64,000 bases of DNA from Blakeslea trispora (GCA_025331445.1 JAIWNE010000014.1:372001-436000); one strand, 5' to 3'; counted from the first letter of the stretch, positions 33,441 to 43,962 are shown. Numbers and translations are program-made. The notes: generated by a model not told the origin, from the sequence alone.

Positions 33441-33805
33441 TACTCGAAATAAAGAAAAAGAAGAAGAAATAAACCAAGAAGAAAAGATAAGTGAACAATG
33501 AATAGAAAGTCCGCTTAGATTTTAAAGCAAGATAGTTTGGGCTGAATATGACACTTTGTTAATTCGCAACGATGGCTCTCCTCTTTTTCTTCTTTTTTTT
33601 TTTTTTTCTTCCTGCTTGAATTTGTAATTCATTTTCCTTACTTTTCTATCCTTTATTTTCTGCTTTAAATTTTGCTATCGACAGCTACTCACTTTACTCT
33701 CCAGACTTAGAAAAAGAAAGAAAACAATAAGTGTGAGTAACATGTTTGCTTGTATTTGGATTATGGACATAGTCGTTTAATAGAGAATTTCGCAAAAACA
33801 GAAAG
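33441..33805. promoter_or_regulatory. Divergent intergenic region between NPR3 and Ras
   Basis: 365 bp between opposing starts, with a T-rich run of about 17 residues and pyrimidine-rich flanks near 33575-33610, typical of fungal promoters. No specific factor site can be assigned. Confidence 0.45.
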
Positions 33806-34797
33806 ATGATGCTCTATAAGCTGGTTGTTCTAGGAGACGGTGGTGTTGGCAAAGTAAGTGTGTACAACAACCCATTTTCAAGCATGATTGTATCTGACAT
33901 TAAGTTTGTAGACTGCGCTTACAATTCAAGTAAAGCTTCCCTTTTTAATAACTAGACTAAATTTGACCTTTGCCTTGTACTAACACAATGTACTTATCTA
34001 GCTTTGTTTAAATCATTTTGTTGGTAAGAGAAAAGCAAGACAATGTGGGAGTAACGAAAAAAAATGTTTATATAAATCATAATTAATTTGTTTTTTTTTG
34101 TTCTATTTACTTCTTTTTAGAGGTGAGTTTGAGACAAGTGCAAACATAGACATCTAGATGATTCCTGAACCATTTTATTTGTTACAATTTAGACATATGA
34201 TCCTACTATTGAAGACTCATATAGAAAGCAAGTAGTAATTGATGATCAGCCATGTATCTTGGAAGTTTTAGATACAGCAGGACAAGGTTCTATTATAGAA
34301 GAACCAGACTCAATTTTGGACAGTTTGTATTGACATTTCAACTCTTTTCTTTAGAGGAATATACTGCATTAAGGGATCAATGGATCAGGTAGACAACATT
34401 TTTCTTTTTCTTGTAAAGATACTAATCATGGTATTATCATAGAGATGGTGAGGGCTTCCTGCTTGTTTATTCAATCACGTCTCGTTCCACTTATGATCGT
34501 ATCGAGCGTTTCCGCGATCAGATATTTCGAGTCAAGGATGCCGAGAATGTACCTCTTATGCTTGTGGGTAATAAATGTGACAAGGTGACAGAGCGTGAAG
34601 TTACAAGAGAAGAAGGCTACGCAACTGCTAAGCGATTGGCCTGTGACTTCATCGAGACATCTGCAAAGACCTGTGTTAATGTAGAACGATCATTCTATCA
34701 AGTAGTCAAGGCAATTCGAGCTCAACGAGAAGGCTCTCACACTGGGCCTAAGGGCAAACCAAAGAAAGAGAAGAAGAATAAATGCCTGATTTTGTAG
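33806..34797 (+). CDS. Ras-family small GTPase (fungal Ras2/RasB type)
   Basis: Prenylated signalling GTPase controlling growth and morphogenesis. The start at 33806 gives [16 protein letters not shown] with the P-loop, then TALTIQLCLNHFVETYDPTI covering switch I and the effector region. [20 protein letters not shown] is the switch II region; NKCD and ETSAK are the base-recognition motifs. The Lys-rich tail ends KNKCLIL, a CaaX box. [18 protein letters not shown] is typical of fungal Ras2/RasB. Seven introns are needed. The codon for Glu in FVETYD is completed only if a 2-nt exon (AG at 34121-34122) is spliced between introns of 97 and 70 bp. Key Gly and Gln residues look wild-type. Confidence 0.94.
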
Positions 34798-35902
34798 ATT
34801 GGAGTCTGAGAAAAGACATGACCCTGACCCTTTACAGTTTTTTGAATTCCTTTGCTGTTTGTGTTGTTCACTCTTGGTCATGCTTAAACTTTCCTCTTTT
34901 TGAAGTATACATGTCATGACTATGAAAAAGAAGACCCTTCTGTTCTCCTTTTCTTGCAATTGCTGTACATGCTGAAAGCTTGATATTAGAAGACTTTTTT
35001 TTTTTTTTTTTACTTCAGGCAAGGTTATTATTGACTCTAGGCATGAGAAGAGCCCAATTCGAAAGCAATGGACACTGATTCACTTTTTTTTTTTTCTTAA
35101 TCCACAAAGCTGAAGATAAAGTTGTTGCTGCTCTAGCTTTTATTGATTTTCTTATTGAGTACAGTAATCAAAAAAAAAATAGAAATTTGCTCAAGAGGTA
35201 AATACTGTTTATATAAAGTTAGCTTCACTAAAGAATCGAAAAACCTTGATTCTTTTTTTGATTCGAATGATAATGTCCACCACAAAAGTATCTCCAGCAA
35301 CCAAGAGGTCTTTTTAAAAAAGCCGATACGCTATTTTTCTTTTGAGAGGCAAACGAATTTAACGCCTTGTATTCTTTGTCCTATCCAGGTGACTTTCAGG
35401 AGCAAGTGAGCAAACAAAACAAAGAAAATCCTTTATTTAGACTCATGAGCATTTCTTCAACAGTTTGTTGAGCTTTGCCGATGAACTCGAGTAAGTCTCT
35501 GCTTTACCAACACAGGAACCGCATCCTAGGAGATAACTTATTGTAGCCTGATACAAAACTTGGTGACATCAGACATGCTGTTAGTGTTAGTATGTACTCT
35601 GCTAAGCTTTCGTGATGCTTTTTTCTGTAAGTAAAGTGGTACATGAACGCTCTCCTTCTCTTTTAGGGGCTACAGTTAATGGGCAGCAAAAAAAAAAAGA
35701 GACACTCTTGAAATTACAATCTAAAAGAGTGTAGTTCTTATTTGGCATAAAAAAAGAAACCAATATATAGAAATAGACATTTCAGTCGTTTGGTGACCAA
35801 GAACTGTCGTCAATATACTTCATTTCTCCTTTTAGTGTGACTCAGGATACTTTAAAAAATGCTTGTACGTTCAACGCAAATGATGATTTATTATTGTTTG
35901 CT
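34798..35902. other. Intergenic, about 1.1 kb, no secure gene
   Basis: Downstream flanks of two convergent genes (Ras and NCS-1). A minus-strand 46-codon ORF (about 35660-35520, MYHFTYRKKHHESLAEYI onward) with a donor-like GTAAAG at its end and a short open continuation might be part of a small gene; it is unsupported otherwise. Confidence 0.4.
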
Positions 35903-36840
35903 TTATACCATTCCATCGTACAGATTCAATGCCTGCAAAATAGTTGGGTCTTTTTTGGATCCTTCTCTAAACTCATCCATAGACAAACGACCATCTTTAT
36001 CCTACATGAATCGATAAGCAAAAAGAAAAAAATATAAAACGGAAGAGTGAGCCATGGATGTCAAACATGAAAACCCATTCATCTTACTGTATCCATCAAT
36101 TCAAAAATCTTATGAACCCGTTTCTCGGGGGTATCTTCATCTGGAGGCAATTTGACCATACTGCCTACCATTTTATAGATTGCATCCACAATCTGCAACA
36201 TCTCTTCACGGGTGATATATCCATCGCTATCGATATCGTAAAGCTAAAACACAGTTAGCTTATTTCATAACAATGTACCTTTCTTTGCTTATTTTCTTAC
36301 TTGAAAAGCCCCTAAAGAAAACCATTAGAGTTAAACAGTAAAGTCTAATCAACACTTACAAAGTAGTTTTTCATCCACCCTTCCTCGACTAGTCACCGAC
36401 AATGCCACAATAAACTCTTTGAAATTGATCATTCCATTCTTGTCCTCGTCAAATACATTGAACACATAATCTGCAAACCGAGAAGGGTCACCAAAAGGAA
36501 AGAATTGTTTGTATATTTTTTGAAATTCAGTCTTATCCAACTGGCCTGAAGGACAATCTTTTAAGAAACCTTTGTACCTAAGGAAAACAAAACGAGAAAC
36601 AAGCCTGTCAATCCAAATCCGATATGCTTATACACTTTTTCTTATTCGGGCATAAGTTCGAGTTGTTCTGTATCAGTCAAGTATAGACTCACCATTGCTG
36701 TAGTTCTTTCTTCTCAACTAGAAAAAGCAAAGGATCAGAGGAACAAGAATAAAGGATGATGACAAAACTTCCTTACAGTAAGTACACTTTTGGAGATCAG
36801 TAAGTTGTTCAGGACTAAGTTTACTTTGTGCTTTTCCCAT
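35903..36840 (-). CDS. NCS1: Neuronal calcium sensor-1 / frequenin (Ncs1)
   Basis: N-myristoylated EF-hand protein that activates phosphatidylinositol 4-kinase and mediates calcium responses. The start at 36840 gives [18 protein letters not shown], with the myristoylation Gly2. Exons encode [40 protein letters not shown], then EF-hands [16 protein letters not shown] (EF2), [16 protein letters not shown] (EF3) and [16 protein letters not shown] (EF4); EF1 is degenerate with a Cys-Pro, as usual in the family. The protein ends [14 protein letters not shown] at 35903, close to the usual C-terminus. About five small introns. Convergent with Ras. Confidence 0.95.
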
Positions 36841-36891
36841 AATTAAGCAAAAAATATACGAATAAGAGAGTGGAGAAAAAAAAAAATATTA

Positions 36892-37455
36892 TTATTTGTA
36901 GGAACTATAAATTGGGAGATCTTTTTCTCGACCAAAAAAGGCAAAACAATCAAATACGTCATTCCTTAAGTGACTAAATCTGGCACACAAATTCACAAGA
37001 CAGAGGTGAATATCATGTAGGAAACTACTGCTTAAGGAATCTCCCTCCTCCATCCCCACAGAACTTGCATAACAATAAATCCTACACAATTGAATGAAAT
37101 ACTTGTTTGATACACAGAATCAGCTAAATTAGGCAGCAATACAATAGAAAATCATGCAAAAAAAAAAAAAATTCCAACATTTATGAAAGACAATAAGGCT
37201 CAATTCGCGTTTGCGTGAAACATAATAAGTTATGATTTCTAAAAACAGATACAGATCAACAACAGCATCATCAATTTGGTAGCGAGTAAGTATCTATTGT
37301 AGGTAAAGGAAAGCCTCAGCACATATGATTGTCTGTTCAATGAAGCAAAATGAAGTTTTAGATCGTCTTTGTCCCCATTGCTTCCTTCTCCCCCACACAC
37401 ACTCCCAATGATGTTCTTCAGAGTTCCTTACATCTCGTATTATCAATGACAGAAA
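36892..37455 (-). CDS. Candidate 3' part of an unrecognised spliced gene
   Basis: Not a known family to me. Three segments join in phase with canonical GT-AG sites. 37455-37432 reads FLSLIIRD after an acceptor CGGCTCAG. 37293-37253 reads ILTRYQIDDAVVDL, before a donor GTATCT. 37081-36892 reads IYCYASSVGMEEGDSLSSSF, LHDIHLCLVNLCARFSHLRN and DVFDCFAFFGREKDLPIYS, with a stop 52 bp before the NCS-1 start on the same strand. Introns would be 138 and 171 bp. No upstream exon with a start codon could be fixed, so this may be a real gene with missing 5' exons or a relic. Confidence 0.35.
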
Positions 37456-39041
37456 CTGAGCCGGTGAAGCCTTAGAGGAATATAGTAGTAAGATGGGTTT
37501 TTTTTTGTTTCAAGATATCATGAAAGCTGCTGCTAATAGAAGCGGAAAGCATAATTTAGCCTTAAAAGGAGAGTAACTCGTGCCAAGAAAAAGCAGTTTG
37601 CTTTCAAGCGAACATAAGAAAACATAAGCCTTTGAGTCTACCAATTAGAGCTCGTTTTACAAGTCAGTTTACTCACTCCCTTCTAAGAATTTAATACAAA
37701 CTATCAAATCAGAATGAGTTTGAACCAGCGGCAATTTGCTTCAAAACTAAGAAACTCTTTTGTGCGAACCTCAAATGATTTTACTTTCTTGAAAAGTATA
37801 CAACAATTCCAAATACAGTTTTTATTTGCAAAATAATAAAGAAGAGGGAGGAAATAGTGGTAGCCATCGTCAATAAATCGTCAAGCCATCGTTACCATTA
37901 CCAATGGAAAACGCTTTGATATGTTGCTAAGGAGAGAATATTCTCCAGATAAACAAAAAGAATAGCCAGTCTTCAATAGGTTCTTACTGATTTAGTTACA
38001 CCAGGCGGGATATCATTTGCGTATAAGAAGAAAAATAAGTGGGATTGGCTGTAATACAATACATTCGTTTTTGTCATGTTTTATTTTCTCATCCTTCTCG
38101 GTCGTCTTCTTTCTTTTAGGAAGACACCCAATGATATGCAATACTGAATTATCTATCTTTATTGAACAGGAAGAAGACAAAAAAAATGAAAGAAAGAAAG
38201 AAATTCTGCTCGTGAAGAAGGAAAACAAATTCCATACTCAAGACGAGTGCCGACTTGAGAAAAAGGCAACTACTTTCTTGTGAAAAAAAAAAGACTCATT
38301 GCCGAAAAAAGAAATAAGAAGGAAAAGAAGGCAACGAAGGGAAAGTAACCATTAGAAATAGTTGCTATCCTATTGCTAAAGCATCTATCTATTGCAGATG
38401 CGGAGATTGGGTTACAAGTACTTGTGGTCGACTACGTCAAATATTCTTTGCTTTTCTCAATGCGGAAGTACTTGACTCTCAGATACTCGGAGCTTACGAA
38501 TTGGGATGATAATCATAAAGAAGACAAGGTAAATACGTGTATGTACAAATTGTTTCTTTGGTCAAACCATCAAGCTTCTCGTGTGTCCATAACAGGTCCC
38601 AATATATAATATTGGATAAGAGAGAGAAGGGAGAAAACAAAAGAAGAAGAGAGTTTGGGAAGAAGTGAAGGAAAGAAGCTTTTCTTTGTCTATGATTCTG
38701 TAGACATTGAGAAAGTTATTTGTTAAGAAAAAATGTGCGATACTCAAAAGGAAAATGATACAGATACCTTCAGTAATGTTCACATAAAGAAAGAGAACAA
38801 TCAGCATCATTCATCTATTTTAACACCTGTAGCTTTTATGAGTGACCAAAGCTATACTCATTGTCCCTATCCTCTTTATAAAACAAATAAATAAATTAAC
38901 TTCAGCAAAAAAAAAATAAAAAATCTACTTGTAAAGTGGGGTACACTGGTAATTTTGAAGATACTTTTTAATTTTTTTTTTTCTTTCCATTTATTTATTT
39001 TTTTCCTGATTCATTTTTTATGCCCTTTTCCCCCAAGTATT
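37456..39041. other. Gene-poor stretch with isolated exon-like segments
   Basis: Two further segments look coding but cannot be linked to a start. Minus strand 38048-37988 joined to 37926-37870 reads QSHLFFFLYANDIPPGVTKS then QHIKAFSIGNGNDGLTIY and a stop. Plus strand 38398-38528 joined to 38596-38619 reads AEIGLQVLVVDYVKYSLLFS onward to a stop. The rest is AT-rich. See findings. Confidence 0.35.
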
Positions 39042-40597
39042 ATGCCTAAAGAAAGAGCCCCCATCTCGACACGTCTAAGAAACAGAGACAAGGCTACCCA
39101 ACCCAAGTCTTCCCAAGGTAAAAATAAGCGTTTTTTCTCGGTCTAAAGAAGACATAACGCTTTCTTTTCCCTTCCTTTGAAATGATATTAAATATTATTA
39201 TTATTATTTCTTAAATTTTGGTAGAGCCTTCAACTAGTTCTGCATTATCGAGTAAGTCAAAATATATATAGTGTTTTTTGTTACTACACTTGTCTTCCTC
39301 CCCCCCCTTTCCTTCCTCCTCCTCTCCCTTCCCTTTCCTCCCTTTCCCCTCCTCCTTCTCTTTATTAGAGTACTGTGCCTTTTATTTTGTACTTAATTCT
39401 ATTTCTATTACTAACTTTAAAAAGAAAACCTGACGTTTTCTCCAAGGACTGATCTCAACATATATATGGATGAGCTATACTCGCCACTCTCTTTTGTTCG
39501 AGGTACTGATCAAGAACGCAAGGCTTTTCTTCGAGATGAGCAGAACCGCACTTACCGCTCTTTTGGCAACATGTATCAACCACATATTAAGCGGTCTACA
39601 TTTTACAGCGCTCAAGTAGCTGCTCCTGTCCGTTCCAAACGCACTCAACATCAGTCCAATCAAAACTCGCCCACCCGTCTTTTCCCCCGCATCAGATTAA
39701 CTCATTCTGCAAAGCCCCCCATACCTTCTCTTGCCTATCCTATCAGCCAAATGAGCAGCAGCGACAATAGTAGTAGTGGCATCAGTCAGAGTAGTAGAAG
39801 CAGCTGCAGTAGGAGTAGCAGCCAAAGTAGTAGTTTGAGTAGTCATGGCAGCAGTCATATTATCAGTGGTAAACGTGTTGATCATAGGATACATCCTACT
39901 CATCACCGACAAGATAAGCAGACTCCCAAGAAGCTTAACCTACAAGAAATAAGTTTGCGACAAGATGAGCTACCGAGCCTTCTACCTATCGATGTGATTT
40001 GCAACCAAAAGTTAGCCGAGACGTCAGCAGATTTGGATCAGCTGTTTTGGCGCTGTCAATGCCGGGCCTTTATCCTTAGTCGCTATATAAGCGACGAGGA
40101 AGCCATTGGCTTTGCCAAGAGCGTCTATAATGATGAATCCATTACTCCCTCAAGTCATCAAATTGTCTCACTTCAAGAGAATCTAAAAAAGTTTAGAGCC
40201 AGACTAAAAACTACTATCCTGAGCTACCACAACGCTCTTCGGATCACAATTGAAAAACTAACTGAGAATAATCAAACAGCACTTGAAGGCAAGATCCGTA
40301 AATTGGTAAGCATCATTTACTACTTTCTCTTCTTTTTATTCATATGTAGTTTAGATGAGTGAACAGATATTAAAGTCAATATGGGATTATTGGCTTGTAT
40401 CACCGTTTGTCAATGGAAATGCATTTCATGCTGACAAGAGATCAAGTGTGCTTTTGAGAACAGTGACTGTCAAGTTGGCCACTGTCTATTTCAAAGAATA
40501 CTATCAGCTCTATTCAGCTGAACAAGCACGTCAAGAGCTGCAAGCCATTGATTTATTGACCAGAACATTAGAATTACCTGTGCCTCCTCTAAGATGA
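39042..40597 (+). CDS. Orphan Ser-rich protein with helical C-terminal half
   Basis: Not recognised. The start at 39042 gives MPKERAPISTRLRNRDKATQ. A short exon EPSTSSALS (about 39225-39251) and then exon 3 (from about 39450, RTDLNIYMDELYSPLSFVRG) join in phase. Exon 3 has a Ser/Arg-rich block around 39750-39860, a basic linker, then helical sequence LDQLFWRCQCRAFILSRYIS and IVSLQENLKKFRARLKTTIL. After an intron at about 40304-40354 the protein continues MSEQILKSIWDYWLVSPFVN and ends PVPPLR at 40597. About 400 aa in all. The mixed Ser-rich plus helical design suggests a regulatory or scaffold protein; no function is assigned. Its last codons overlap the stop of the convergent gene. Confidence 0.7.
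39290..39365 (+). repeat. Polypyrimidine tract in an intron
   Basis: About 75 bases almost wholly C and T (runs such as CCCCCCCC and CCTTCCTCCTCCTCTCCC) inside intron 2 of the orphan Ser-rich gene. Confidence 0.8.
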
Positions 40598-41390
40598 TTT
40601 GACAAAGTCCTGCTTGTTTATCAGCGCCTGGTGAGCAGGTGGTTTAACATTCATCTTTTGTAAAAAATCAATCAAATAGTACTCCATGCGTCTTAACTGT
40701 TGTAAATAAATCAATACAAAAATACTCTTATGTTCAATAAGCTTACCATCATAGCTGGTTTATTGTCACCTTGTTCTGTCACTACTTGACGTGTCCAAAT
40801 AGTCAAGTTACCATTCAGGTTGCCAAATAAAACGTCTGTTAAGATGCGGTCTCCTACGAACGCTGTTTGATGAGCTGGCAAGGGAGACACATAGTCAGCT
40901 AGCGCTTTCCCTCCTGAGGGTTTCTTTTCCTTGTGTCGCAACACAGTAACGTCCAAGGCTTCTTCTAATTTAGCAGCTTCTCGGCCGTCTTTATCGTCTG
41001 GTGTACCTGCAGAGTTAGAGACAATCACAACATTTTCTTTTGAAAAAGTCGATTTGCATTCCTCCCAAGCTTCCTATAATAAACCCCTGTGAGAAAATAA
41101 AAACACACACACACACAAGAAGCTATATTACTCGGAAAGGAGGGTGAATAGTAGACACATAAGGCGCTGTAAGGCAGTTATCTTTATCGAAACCAATAGC
41201 TTTGATGTGTCCCAATCGTTTAAGATTACCGAAATGGATCTGACGAATGTCTTGAGGCAAATGAGTAAACTTGTTTTTCTCTGTCATTATGTGATCTACC
41301 TTCTACTATTATATGAGGCATAGCTAAGCTTGGGTTCCATAGAACACGAAAGGCATTCATAATGCCTGACACGTTTAGGCTTTGTACCAT
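40589..41390 (-). CDS. GEP4: Gep4-type mitochondrial phosphatidylglycerophosphatase
   Basis: HAD-family phosphatase that dephosphorylates phosphatidylglycerol phosphate in cardiolipin synthesis, matrix side of the mitochondrial inner membrane. The start at 41390 gives MVQSLNVSGIMNAFRVLWNP, like the opening of yeast Gep4. A 49-bp intron joins IIVE to DIRQIHFGNLKRLGHIKAIG, leading to the catalytic FDKDNCLTAPY (DxDxx[T/L]). Then ENVVIVSNSAGTPDDKDG (motif II Ser-Asn), VLRHKEKKPSGG (Lys) and FVGDRILTDVLFGN (acidic motif). The last exon reads RRMEYYLIDFLQKMNVKPPA and ends VKSS at 40589. The final nine bases are shared with the end of the plus-strand orphan gene. Confidence 0.92.
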
Positions 41391-42020
41391 TTTGAATAAT
41401 AAATCAAAAAGTGATTTTTATTTTGTAGTCTCCCCTTATTTGTTGCCTCAGATAAAAAAAGAAAAAAAAATACACCAAGTACTTGTTCTCAATTTAAAGA
41501 AGTCCCATAGAATTGTCTTTGAAAGAAATTGATCTTCATTGTCTGTTTTTCTTTCAAGGTTTTATTCATTAACATGTGCACTCAGGTATTATCAATGACC
41601 CTATTAAAAGGTAAAGAGAAAAGAAAAAGAAGTTATCGGAGCAATATGATGGTACCGGAAACACCAACCACTAAATCATCCCCTTTATCCCTCATATTAT
41701 AGCCATATCTTTCAAAAGAGCATTTGAGGCTAAACAAATAAAAGAGTCTTTGATTCCCCTTGTTTCTTTTGTCATAGTCTTCCAAATGAGATATCTTTGA
41801 GAAGGTGTAGACAACCAACCTGCGTAAGCTGTTTAAGCTGATCTAGACTATGATTGCAGCTGTTAAATCGAAACAATCGAAATGATAGTATGTTTAGTAC
41901 ATGTTGTTAGATAAACGAACACTGAGTTTGAAGCTCTTGTATCTCAGAAGGACAACCAATTAGAATACAAACAAGTCTTGGACATATTTTTTTCTGATTT
42001 TGATTTTGTTCTGTCTAGTC
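41391..42020. other. Intergenic between Gep4 and ketosphinganine reductase
   Basis: About 630 bp between divergent starts. Minus-strand reading shows protein-like pieces, for example PRLVCILIGCPSEIQELQT and ISHLEDYDKRNKGNQRLFYL (about 41990-41633). The only linking introns I find are too short or out of phase, so no gene is called. Confidence 0.4.
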
Positions 42021-43224
42021 ATGAGCTTACCTACTTGGGCATCCGTTCTCGTAAGCTTAGGTGCAGTTACTGTTGCAGTAGCCATACTAGACTTTGCCTA
42101 CTCTAAATGGAATCGCGTTCCTTTCCGGCCTGCAGGCAAACACTGCTTCATTACAGGTGGCAGTACAGGTCTTGGTAAGGGTTTGGCTATCGAGTTAGCC
42201 AAGGCAGGTGCTGATGTATGCATTGTGGCTCGAAGAGTGACTGAGTTAGAGGCTGCTGTCAAGGAAATCAAAGTACACTGCATGAATGAGAGCCAAAAGG
42301 TAGTTTATGTAAGTGCCGATGTCACTCTTCAAGAAGATGTTGTCCGTGCTTTTAATGAAGCTACCATCAAAATGGGGCGCGATCCCGAGTTTGTATGCGC
42401 ATGTGCAGGTAATACTGATCTTGAATGAGAGAGAGAGAGAGAGAGAGAAAGAGTATGTGTGTATTCTAAAAGCTGTGTCGAACAGGTGCTTCTTATCCTA
42501 AATATTTTTTGGATGATTCGATGGATGATATCGAAAAATTGACAAGGTTGAATTACCTTGGACAAGCTTATGTAGCTCATGTAAGTCAAGCATTGCTTTC
42601 TTTATGTAGTCTTTGAGTGATGGAGGCTGAGTCTATGTAAAATTAGCAAGCAGCTCAGCGCATGAGAGATCAGAAGATCAAAGATGGCAAAATTGTCTTT
42701 GTCTCTTCTATGCTAGGTTTATTCAGTTTTGTTGGTTATGCCACCTATTCCCCTACCAAGTTTGCTGTTAGAGCATTATCTGATGCTTTGCGTAACGAAT
42801 TGAAACGATACCAAATTGGAGTTCATATCTATTTCCCGGGCAACATTGAATCTCCAGGCTTCGAGGTTGAGAATCTGACAAAGCCACCAGTAACAAAGGA
42901 AATTGAAGGCGTAAATGTACCTCAATCACCTAAAGCATGTGCTCAATCGCTATTAAACGGGTTGTATCGTGGAGAATACTCAATCACAGATGACTGGTTG
43001 GCCTATCTCTTGCGTTGTTCGGCAAGAGGTGTCAATCCTACTAATAACTTTGTTGTGGATTTCTTGACATCTATAGTTGCACAGGTAAAATAGAAAGATA
43101 GTATATACATAGTGCTCGTTTTATTGATAGACGCTCTTTAACTTTTAATTTATTTTTTTAGCCTGCTGGTAGCGCATTTGCACTTTTTATGGATTATATG
43201 GTTGCAAATTCAAAGTATGATTAA
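42021..43224 (+). CDS. TSC10: 3-ketodihydrosphingosine reductase (Tsc10/KDSR)
   Basis: Short-chain dehydrogenase of the ER membrane that reduces 3-ketosphinganine to dihydrosphingosine in sphingolipid synthesis. I chose Met at 42021 (MSLPTWASVLVSLGAVTVAV), which opens a membrane anchor; the frame extends upstream without an ATG. The cofactor motif is GGSTGLGKG after PAGKHCFIT. NYLGQAYVAHQA, VSSMLGLFSF (catalytic Ser) and YSPTK (catalytic Tyr and Lys) complete the SDR signature. The C-terminal region has a second hydrophobic stretch and ends MVANSKYD at 43224. Introns lie near 42408-42485, 42581-42646 and 43086-43161; the first holds a GA repeat. The stop overlaps that of COX19. Confidence 0.92.
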
Positions 43225-43630
43225 GAAGTTGATGAGTCATTTTTGTCCTTGTGTAAATCTGCAAAACCCAAGTTACGCATATCGTCTTTATCCATCAAAC
43301 CACTATGGATCAGTTTAGTCAATTGTATTTCTTTTCTTCCTGTCTTATAAAACATTACTTGTCCATACGGCACTGAAGATATACTTCCGAAAATTGTCTA
43401 CAGAGACCATTGTTGTTTTTGTTTTGTTTCAAACATTTGACATATTCTAACATAGTCTGCTTACAGTCACCTATTTTTTTTTAGAAGCAATTAAAAGTGG
43501 CGTCCCTTTTTTTTTTAATAACAATCATTCTGCAATGTATGTAAATACCATCATGATCCAATGGGAAGCTGCCTCTTTGAGGAGGTTTTCCTGGTGAAGA
43601 TTCAACATTTGGGGGTCTCCCAAAGCCCAT
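43221..43630 (-). CDS. COX19: Cox19, twin CX9C mitochondrial copper/cytochrome oxidase assembly factor
   Basis: Intermembrane-space protein needed for cytochrome c oxidase copper delivery. The start at 43630 gives MGFGRPPNVESSPGKPPQRG then SFPLDHD. Exon 2 (43470-43359) reads GDCKQTMLEYVKCLKQNKNN then LCRQFSEVYLQCRMDK. Both Cys pairs have exactly nine residues between them, the twin CX9C coiled-coil-helix fold. Exon 3 (43302-43221) reads NGLMDKDDMRNLGFADLHKD, matching the Cox19 C-terminus. Introns of 78 and 56 bp are canonical. The gene is too broken up to show as a long ORF. Its stop overlaps the ketosphinganine reductase stop by four bases. Confidence 0.93.
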
Positions 43631-43962
43631 GCTATCAAAAAAATTATGGTGCAAGAGAAAAGAAAAACAGAAAAACCGAATGAAAATCCATTTCAAAGGC
43701 AAAAAGGATTTCAAGAGCCGATCGAAGTCTTTCTTTTTTTTGAGAGTGTAAAAAAAAATCAAAGACTGCTATTCAGGAACATCCCTTTCTATCAATACCT
43801 ATATTAACAACTCGCGCATAGTTCAGTTAAACAGCTGAAGTTTATAGTGCTATGAAAATAGACTATTTACATATAAACAAAGTCCACAATTTCTATGCAT
43901 ATTAAAAATACTTTATTTCCAAAAAAAAAAGGTTAGGTCGTCTATAGGTCTAATTATAGCTA
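43631..43962. other. Intergenic: Cox19 promoter side and MYST 3' flank
   Basis: About 330 bp, AT-rich; no gene seen. Confidence 0.5.

Noticed and set aside
42000..42020. Upstream start of the ketosphinganine reductase at 42000
   Set aside because: That position is TTG, not ATG; Met at 42021 begins the expected membrane anchor.
43481..43762. 93-codon minus-strand ORF taken as one protein
   Set aside because: Only its middle part (from Met at 43630) is coding, as COX19 exon 1; the rest is upstream and intron sequence.
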